NCBI GenBank assembly: GCA_964556705.1
Contig: CAZKXX010000158.1
Span: forward strand, 1 to 5,295
Direction: 5' to 3'
From: CAZKXX01 sp964556705
Lineage (GTDB): Bacteria; Acidobacteriota; Terriglobia; UBA7540
DNA: 5,295 nucleotides
Positions 1-5,295 of the stretch are shown in pieces. The number at the start of each line of letters is the position of its first letter. The stretch's first letter is position 1. The notes under the pieces were generated by a model that saw only the letters and a program-made list of their open reading frames with translations, was not told the origin of the DNA and did no database searches. The position numbers and the translations under genes were made by a program.

Positions 1-1672
<1,672 letters not shown>

Positions 1673-1721
1673 GGTTTCCTGCCCCATGCTGGTTAGTTGC
1701 GCCGACGCTCCTGCGCCTTCA

Positions 1722-2069
1722 TCATATCGCCTTAGGTCTAAGCAGCGCCGTAGCGAAGTTGACCGCGAACCGCCGGCACCAGACCGTAACGGCGCGGTAC
1801 TTGTTATAGTCCACCTCGGCGGGGACGTCGTGATTCTGGTCGCCCTAATTGCCCTTGAGCTCCCCGATGTGGCTAAATCCGCTCTTCTTCACCGTTTCAT
1901 GATGCTTCGCGTCGTCGATAAAAACCAGATAAACCTGGGCGACCGGGCCTGTTGAGGTCATGTAATCGGTGACGCGGAGAACGCGCTGGTCGTCCGCCAG
2001 CCGGAAGAGCGCGGCGCTGCCGAACGTTCCCCGAGCGATGCCGCGGAATTTGCCCGCCAGGATCACCAT
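1722..2069 (-). pseudogene. DM13-domain protein interrupted by in-frame amber codon
   Basis: From ATG 2069 the frame encodes a DM13 domain: GTFGSAALFRLADDQRVLRV, then VTDYMTSTGPVAQVYLVF, then KKSGFSHIGELKGN. A TAG at 1847-1845 (codon 75) stops it. Directly after the TAG, in the same frame, the domain continues for 40 codons with GDQNHDVP, YNKYRAVTVWCRRFAVNF and a final TGA at 1724-1722. Intact homologues read KGN-X-GDQNY here, with one residue (often Gln, Ile or Lys) in place of the stop, so CAG to TAG is a simple explanation. DM13 is thought to be a redox or electron-transfer domain, with a conserved Cys in the WC motif; Cys98 is lost from the truncated product. The start also looks truncated: an in-frame TGA lies 36 bases upstream of the ATG, and there is no signal peptide, membrane anchor or Shine-Dalgarno site. 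It precedes the glycosidase on the same strand by about 50 bases. A sequencing error at the TAG is possible. Confidence 0.8.
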
Positions 2070-2101
2070 GGTAGATGGGATGCTCGCGCCCGACCCTGAA
2101 G

Positions 2102-2206
2102 CTCAGCCGCACAGCGATTCCGGCGGGGCGGGTGGAAAGCGAACTTTACGGACACACCAGGGGAGACTTCACGGACGCGCCCGGAAGGTACCGCCTCTTC
2201 GCGAAA
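2102..2206 (+). pseudogene. Fragment of a sigma-54-dependent activator (NtrC-type AAA+ domain)
   Basis: A plus-strand stretch encodes TAIPAGRVESELYGHTRG followed by DFTDAPGRYRLF. This matches the AAA+ core of NtrC-family regulators, whose consensus reads AAIPAGLVESELFGHVRG then AFTDA(K/R)..GRFELA. The block contains the GAFTGA loop that contacts sigma-54, here changed to GDFTDA. Only about 33 residues are recognisable. The preceding Walker A region (GESGTGKE) and the following TLFLDEI Walker B segment are absent, and the frame continues into unrelated sequence up to 2425. The rest of the frame, from ATG 2075, has no homology that I recognise. I take it as the relic of a deleted regulator gene, not a working protein. 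The similarity is too long and ordered to be chance, but it was judged by eye. Confidence 0.7.
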
Positions 2207-2282
2207 TCCCCAGCGGTGTTCCGCGCCGCGCAATGTTTATTCTCGGTCTGTCTGCGAGGGCTGCGTGACCAATCCCGAAAAG

Positions 2283-2387
2283 ATGAGTCAGACTGTTCGA
2301 ACCCTCGGGTGGCTCACGGAAGAGGAGATTCCGCAAGAATCGCGAGAACAGCGCCTGGCGGCATTCCGTCAGTGGAAAAAGGCCTGA
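2283..2387 (+). CDS. Small ORF of unknown function, 34 codons, possibly a gene remnant
   Basis: ATG 2283 opens a 34-residue frame ending in TGA 2385-2387. It is rich in charged residues with a helical look (WLTEEEIPQESREQRLAAF, then RQWKKA). The composition is that of a real soluble protein end, unlike the Arg/Pro/Ser-rich shadows nearby. The frame is open upstream to a TGA at 2097, and GTG 2265 is an alternative start (VTNPEKMSQ). No convincing Shine-Dalgarno site precedes the ATG. It could be the C-terminal tail of a degraded gene, since it lies 3' of the sigma-54 activator fragment, but in a different frame. I do not recognise the family. Confidence 0.25.
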   Translation: MSQTVRTLGWLTEEEIPQESREQRLAAFRQWKKA

Positions 2388-2428
2388 AAGGAATGTACAG
2401 AAAGTTTCGCGTGCTGCTTATTTGAGGG

Positions 2429-2457
2429 TTGTGGTCATCACTCAGGCGTCTTACACT
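2429..2457 (+). promoter_or_regulatory. Candidate sigma-70-type promoter for egtB-egtD
   Basis: TTGTGG at 2429-2434 and TACACT at 2452-2457 are separated by 17 bases. Each shares four of six positions with the -35 and -10 consensus. Initiation near 2464 would leave a leader of about 43 bases before ATG 2507. This is the only reasonable pair seen between the last upstream ORF (stop 2387) and egtB. No operator or riboswitch is recognisable. The match is weak and rests on pattern alone. Confidence 0.3.
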
Positions 2458-2493
2458 GGTCTTGGGGGCTTTTCAAAATCCAGCACGTTTGGG

Positions 2494-2502
2494 AAAGGGA
2501 GG
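2494..2502 (+). promoter_or_regulatory. Shine-Dalgarno site of egtB
   Basis: AAAGGGAGG lies just upstream of ATG 2507, with a four-base spacer (CGCG). It decides the start in favour of 2507 over the upstream in-frame ATG at 2429, which has no comparable purine tract. Confidence 0.7.
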
Positions 2503-2506
2503 CGCG

Positions 2507-3841
2507 ATGACCGCTCATCCGAGTCCTGCCGATTCCAAATCGCAAATCCTTCGTGCGCTCGCCCAAGCGCGGACCGCCACGGACGACCTCTTCGGCGTCG
2601 TCCGCGAGGACGCACTCTACGATCGTCCCATCCCCGAGCGACACCGCATCGTTTTCTACATCGGGCACCTCGAGGCCTTCGACTGGAACCTGCTTCGCGA
2701 GCGCGCTCTGGGTCTCAAGGCTTTCGACCGGCAACTCGACCAGCTCTTCGCGTTTGGAATCGATCCCGTGGACGGCGGGCTGCCCACCGACCAGCCTTCG
2801 GACTGGCCCGCGCTTCAAGACGTCCGTCGCTACGTTTCCCGCGTGCGCGAGGCCCTGGATGCGGCGCTCGACCGCGCCTCTTTCGACGACTCCGCGAACC
2901 CGCTTCTCCGGGACGGCTTCTTGCTTCACGTCGCCATCGAGCATCGCCTGATGCACGCCGAAACTCTGGCGTACATGTTCCACCAGCTTCCTCTGGAACG
3001 GAAAGTTGCGCGACGGGCCGCAGAGACGATGGAGAGCCCGCCGGTTGAGCCTCGCATGGTGCAGATTCCGGCGGGCACTGCGACGCTCGGATTGCCCCGC
3101 GCGCGCGGCGATTTCGGCTGGGACAACGAGTTCGAGGCGCACGAGGTGGAAGTTCCCGCCTTTTCGATCGACGCGTTCAAAGTAACGAACCGGCAGTTCC
3201 TGGAATTCCTCGCCGCCGGCGGCTACGACGAACGACGTTACTGGACCGAGGCGGACTGGGCCTGGAAGGAGGCGGCGGGAATCCGCCATCCCGGCTTCTG
3301 GGTCCGTCGCGGAGACGCGTGGCGCCTTCGCACCATGTTCGCCGACATCCCCCTCCCGCTCGACTGGCCCGTTTATGTCAGCCACGCCGAAGCGAGCGCC
3401 TACGCGCGCTGGGCCGGCAAAGCGCTACCCACCGAGGCGCAGTGGCACCGCGCGGCTTACGGAACGCCTGAGGGAACCGAGCGGGATTACCCTTGGGGAG
3501 ACGCACCGCCTTCCGCAAAGCAAGGGAACTTCGATTTCCGCCGCTGGGACCCGGCTCCCGTCAACGCGCACGCGGCGGGCGCAAGCGCCTGGGGCGTGCA
3601 CGACCTGGTCGGCAACGGCTGGGAGTGGACCTCCACCGTGTTCGGGCCGTTCCGGGGCTTTGAGCCGTTTTCCTTCTATCCGGGGTACTCCGCGAACTTC
3701 TTCGACGGCAAGCATTACGTGATGAAGGGCGGCTCGCCGCGCACCGCGGCCGGGCTGCTCCGCCGCTCGTTCCGCAACTGGTTTCAGCCCCATTATCCTT
3801 ACGTCTATGCGGGCTTCCGGTGCGTTCGGAACGGAGGCTGA
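2507..3841 (+). CDS. egtB: Ergothioneine biosynthesis sulfoxide synthase EgtB (DinB_2 + FGE-sulfatase domains)
   Basis: A 444-residue non-heme iron enzyme that uses O2 to join the imidazole C2 of hercynine to a thiol substrate, forming a sulfoxide. The N-terminal DinB_2 domain (about 10-175) carries His54 (IGHLEAFDWN) and the family HX3HXE motif as HRLMHAE, giving His146 and His150 as iron ligands with His54. The C-terminal FGE-sulfatase/SUMF1-like domain starts at about Met184 (MVQIPAGTATLG) and shows GWDNEFEAHEVEVPAFSID, KALPTEAQWHRAA, GNGWEWT (369-375) and the terminal RRSFRNWFQPH...AGFRCVR. In mycobacterial EgtB the last segment reads RNWDxPxR, where Asp and Arg bind gamma-glutamylcysteine; here these are Phe426 and Tyr430, suggesting another thiol substrate, probably cysteine. 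ATG 2507 is chosen because GGGAGG lies five bases upstream. An in-frame ATG at 2429 would add 26 residues outside the DinB fold. First gene of a pair with egtD. Confidence 0.94.
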   Translation: MTAHPSPADSKSQILRALAQARTATDDLFGVVREDALYDRPIPERHRIVFYIGHLEAFDWNLLRERALGLKAFDRQLDQLFAFGIDPVDGGLPTDQPSDWPALQDVRRYVSRVREALDAALDRASFDDSANPLLRDGFLLHVAIEHRLMHAETLAYMFHQLPLERKVARRAAETMESPPVEPRMVQIPAGTATLGLPRARGDFGWDNEFEAHEVEVPAFSIDAFKVTNRQFLEFLAAGGYDERRYWTEADWAWKEAAGIRHPGFWVRRGDAWRLRTMFADIPLPLDWPVYVSHAEASAYARWAGKALPTEAQWHRAAYGTPEGTERDYPWGDAPPSAKQGNFDFRRWDPAPVNAHAAGASAWGVHDLVGNGWEWTSTVFGPFRGFEPFSFYPGYSANFFDGKHYVMKGGSPRTAAGLLRRSFRNWFQPHYPYVYAGFRCVRNGG

Positions 3842-3853
3842 ACGGGACACTCG

Positions 3854-4822
3854 ATGGGACTTCCAGCCAGCGCCGCCTTCACGCTCAACGAAATGGCCCG
3901 CGACGTCCGCGCCGGCCTCGCCAAACCCGGCCAGAAGGAATTGCCGTCGAAATACCTTTACGACGACATCGGCTCGGCGCTGTTCGAGGTCATTTCATTT
4001 CTTCCCGAGTACGGCCTGACGCGTGCCGGATACCGCCTGCTTCGCCGCAACGCGGATTCGATGGTCCAGCTTCTCCCGCGGCACCTGACGGTGGCGGAAC
4101 TCGGCAGCGGCAGCGCCCGCAAGACGCGGCTGCTGCTCGAGGCGCTCAGCCGTCGCCGTCCGACGACTTATCATCCCATCGAGATTTCGCCCCGCGCGCT
4201 CGACCTGTGCCGCCGGGAGTTGATGGATATTGACTCGGTCAGCGTGGTGGGATTTGAGAAGGAATACCTTGACGGGCTGCGGGAAGCGGCCGCGCGCCGC
4301 GATGCGGCCGAACACCTCCTCGTCCTTTTCCTGGGCAGCACGATTGGAAATTTCGATCGTCCGGCCGGCGTCGAGTTTCTGCGCCAGGTCCGGAACGTCC
4401 TCCGGTCCGGGGACGCGATGCTGCTCGCCACGGACCTCTTGAAGCCCGTTCCCGTTCTGCTCGCAGCCTACGACGACCCGCTGGGCGTGACCGCGGCGTT
4501 CAACTTGAACCTGCTCAGCCGCCTGAACCGGGAACTCGACGCAGACTTTCAGCTCGGGAACTTCGCGCACGTCGCGCGCTGGGACGCGGACGAGCGCCGC
4601 ATCGAGATGCACCTGCGTTCTAAACGCGACCAGACGGTTTCGATTCCCAGAGCCGACCTCACCCTCACGCTGCGCAAAGACGAAACCATCTGGACGGAAA
4701 GCAGCCACAAGTACACGGTCGAGGAAGTCGTGCGGATGGCGGAGGAGACAGGATATCACTGCGAGGCCCAGTGGGTGGACCACGAGTGGCCCTTCGCGCA
4801 GAGCCTGCTCTTCGCCCGGTAG
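3854..4822 (+). CDS. egtD: L-histidine N-alpha-methyltransferase EgtD
   Basis: A 322-residue SAM-dependent methyltransferase that converts histidine to N-alpha-trimethylhistidine (hercynine), the substrate of EgtB. Length is as expected for the family. The N-terminal signature is KYLYDDIGSALFE (Tyr36), followed by LPEYGLTRAG near 50-59. The SAM loop is ELGSGSARKT (82-91). FLGSTIGNF gives Asn166, AAYDDPLGVTAAFN gives Tyr206, and TESSHKY gives Glu282 and Ser284. These correspond to the histidine-binding Asn166, Tyr206, Glu282 and Ser284 of Mycolicibacterium smegmatis EgtD, so the active site looks intact. LPEYG has Gly where mycobacterial EgtD has a second Tyr; I believe this is a common variant outside actinobacteria. 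It starts 12 bases after the egtB stop, preceded by a weak AACGGGAC ribosome site, so translation probably depends on the shared transcript. Stop is TAG. Confidence 0.95.
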   Translation: MGLPASAAFTLNEMARDVRAGLAKPGQKELPSKYLYDDIGSALFEVISFLPEYGLTRAGYRLLRRNADSMVQLLPRHLTVAELGSGSARKTRLLLEALSRRRPTTYHPIEISPRALDLCRRELMDIDSVSVVGFEKEYLDGLREAAARRDAAEHLLVLFLGSTIGNFDRPAGVEFLRQVRNVLRSGDAMLLATDLLKPVPVLLAAYDDPLGVTAAFNLNLLSRLNRELDADFQLGNFAHVARWDADERRIEMHLRSKRDQTVSIPRADLTLTLRKDETIWTESSHKYTVEEVVRMAEETGYHCEAQWVDHEWPFAQSLLFAR

Positions 4823-4860
4823 TCCCTGCCGGATCCGGCGGCGGCGCGCCGGGAATCGTT

Positions 4861-5040
4861 CTACGACGCGCAGCGCATTTCACATCCGCCGCAGTCCGGG
4901 CAGGCGTGCATCTCTTCCACCATGCCGCCCAGTTCGGCGTCGCAATGGGCGGCGTCTTCGGCGCAGCGCGGATCTTCCAGTTTGTCCGCGTGGTGGTTCA
5001 TTTCCTTTCCGCATTTTGCGCAGACCATGCGTTGGGCCAT
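4861..5040 (-). CDS. Small cysteine-rich (zinc-ribbon-like) protein, 59 aa
   Basis: ATG 5040 to TAG 4863-4861 encodes 59 residues with eight cysteines: C7, C10, C26, C33, C47, C50, C53 and C57. The knuckles CAKCGKEMNHHADKLE near the start and CPDCGGC at 47-53 could form a zinc ribbon. The middle ELGGMVEEMHACPDCG block resembles small conserved bacterial proteins with an MNHHAEK...GGVVEEFHxCPxCG layout, whose function I do not know. A strong Shine-Dalgarno (GAGGAGGGGAGA directly before the ATG) and 17-base spacing from the upstream FMN reductase-like stop argue for a real, co-transcribed gene. No signal peptide or membrane segment, so it is probably cytoplasmic. It is convergent with egtD, with 38 bases between the stops. 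Extra cysteines C26, C33, C53 and C57 go beyond a single four-Cys site, so a second metal site or redox role is possible. Confidence 0.8.
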   Translation of the reverse strand: MAQRMVCAKCGKEMNHHADKLEDPRCAEDAAHCDAELGGMVEEMHACPDCGGCEMRCAS

Positions 5041-5052
5041 TCTCCCCTCCTC
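5041..5052 (-). promoter_or_regulatory. Strong Shine-Dalgarno site of the 59-aa Cys-rich protein
   Basis: Read on the minus strand the bases before ATG 5040 are GAGGAGGGGAGA, a near-ideal purine-rich ribosome site. It supports translation of this short gene, which could otherwise be dismissed as a chance ORF. Confidence 0.7.
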
Positions 5053-5057
5053 GCCGG

Positions 5058-5198
5058 CTAATCGATCGAAACGTTTTCGCGTCCGTAGCGCAGCACGCGC
5101 GCCATCCAGAGGAGTTCTTTCAGGAACTTGTCGATCCGCCGGATGTACGACGGATCGAGCAGCTTGCCCGATTCGTCGAACGCCTTCCCGACGTCGGG
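5058..5198 (-). CDS. NADPH-dependent FMN reductase-like protein, C-terminal part
   Basis: The last roughly 46 codons before TAG 5060-5058 read PDVGKAFDESGKLLD, then SYIRRIDKFLKELLWMARVL, then RYGRENVSID. This matches the C-terminal tail of NAD(P)H-dependent FMN reductases of the flavodoxin fold, typically VPxVxxAFDEEGxLxDExYxxRxxxFLxELxWxAxAL followed by an Arg/Glu-rich end. Such enzymes are about 180-200 residues long; the FMN-binding N-terminal part is not in the window. Upstream of about 5198 the same frame no longer resembles this family (see next entry). The gene precedes the 59-residue Cys-rich gene by 17 bases and is probably in one transcript with it. Identification rests on the C-terminal tail only. 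Confidence 0.65.
   Translation of the reverse strand, partial: PDVGKAFDESGKLLDPSYIRRIDKFLKELLWMARVLRYGRENVSID
5187..5198. repeat. 12-bp perfect palindrome at the MFS/FMN-reductase junction
   Basis: CCCGACGTCGGG is its own reverse complement. It encodes Pro-Asp-Val-Gly exactly where the reading frame changes from transporter-like to reductase-like sequence. Short palindromes are frequent in GC-rich DNA, so the position is the only notable point. Confidence 0.6.
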
Positions 5199-5295
5199 CA
5201 CGACCGGGCTGATCGCCAGTCGGGCGACCATCGTCGCGAAGAACGCCAGCGTACAGAGTACGAGAACGGTGTGACGGACGCGCCAGCGCACGCCC
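5199..5295 (-). CDS. MFS transporter N-terminus-like segment, in frame with the FMN reductase tail
   Basis: From the right edge the minus strand encodes VRWRVRHTVLVLCTLAFF, then ATMVARLAISPVV (GTG at 5291 is a possible start). It has a basic amino end followed by a hydrophobic helix, which is how many MFS transporters begin. The wording RHTVLVLCTLAFFATMVARLAISPVVP is especially like haloarchaeal MFS proteins as I remember them. Flavodoxin-fold reductases have no membrane helix at this position. The transporter's expected continuation is missing: after VVP the frame becomes the FMN reductase tail. I infer a chimeric junction near 5187-5198; whether it is biological or an assembly artefact cannot be told here. 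Confidence 0.5.

Noticed and set aside
1845..1847. The amber codon in the DM13 gene as evidence for a pyrrolysine or recoded genetic code.
   Set aside because: Three other genes in the window appear to end at TAG, and homologues carry ordinary residues at this position. A nonsense mutation or sequencing error is simpler.
1897..2112. Minus-strand ORF from ATG 2112 as a replacement N-terminus for the DM13 gene.
   Set aside because: It is in a different frame from DM13, and its Arg/Pro-rich translation matches no signal peptide or known domain.
2429..2506. Upstream in-frame ATG at 2429 as the start of EgtB, adding 26 residues.
   Set aside because: It has no ribosome site and overlaps the candidate promoter, and the extra residues precede the DinB fold. 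ATG 2507 has a strong Shine-Dalgarno site.
2438..3385. Long minus-strand open frame (315 codons) opposite egtB.
   Set aside because: It is the antisense shadow of egtB, caused by high GC and codon bias; it has no domain-like sequence and no ribosome site.
3995..4783. Long minus-strand open frame (262 codons) opposite egtD.
   Set aside because: Antisense shadow of egtD, whose own frame has full active-site conservation.
4828..4839. GCCGGATCCGGC perfect palindrome between the convergent egtD and Cys-rich gene ends, considered as a bidirectional terminator.
   Set aside because: There is no T-tract on either side and no loop in a perfect 12-bp palindrome; GC-rich DNA gives such sites often. The convergent position fits a terminator, but the sequence does not show one.

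Overview
The window is GC-rich bacterial DNA with densely packed genes on both strands. The gene content is a GH63/MGH1-like glycosidase, an egtB-egtD pair, a DM13-domain remnant and an NADPH-dependent FMN reductase tail. It suggests a free-living, probably Gram-negative soil or environmental bacterium of the Acidobacteriota or Verrucomicrobiota kind. That placement is an inference from gene types and is weak. No RNA gene, CRISPR array or insertion sequence is visible.

Left third (1-1672, minus strand): the first 557 codons of a large MGH1-like (GH63-type) glycoside hydrolase, open without interruption and cut by the left window edge. Just upstream of it on the same strand lies a small DM13-domain gene (1722-2069). 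It is split by an in-frame amber codon, so the conserved C-terminal Trp-Cys motif is lost.

Middle (about 2070-2506): no intact gene. It holds a short but clear fragment of a sigma-54-dependent activator AAA+ domain (plus strand, about 2102-2206), a 34-codon ORF of unknown nature (2283-2387), and the probable promoter region of the ergothioneine genes. Together with the broken DM13 gene, this stretch looks like a small gene graveyard.

Centre-right (2507-4822, plus strand): a two-gene ergothioneine operon, egtB then egtD, separated by 12 bases. EgtD trimethylates histidine to hercynine. EgtB is the non-heme iron sulfoxide synthase that joins hercynine to a thiol substrate. The residues that bind gamma-glutamylcysteine in mycobacterial EgtB appear replaced here (Phe426/Tyr430), and no egtA or egtC lies beside the pair. 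A cysteine-using EgtB is therefore the likeliest reading.

Right end (4861-5295, minus strand, convergent with egtD): a 59-residue protein with eight cysteines and a strong Shine-Dalgarno sequence. It sits 17 bases downstream of the C-terminal end of an NADPH-dependent FMN reductase-like gene. The last roughly 95 bases of the window, in the same frame, do not look like an FMN reductase but like the N-terminus of an MFS transporter. The switch falls at a 12-bp perfect palindrome, which suggests an assembly chimera or a real recombination junction.

I do not see a convincing new multi-gene system. The observations most worth checking are the edge chimera, the EgtB substrate-pocket change and the amber-interrupted DM13 gene.
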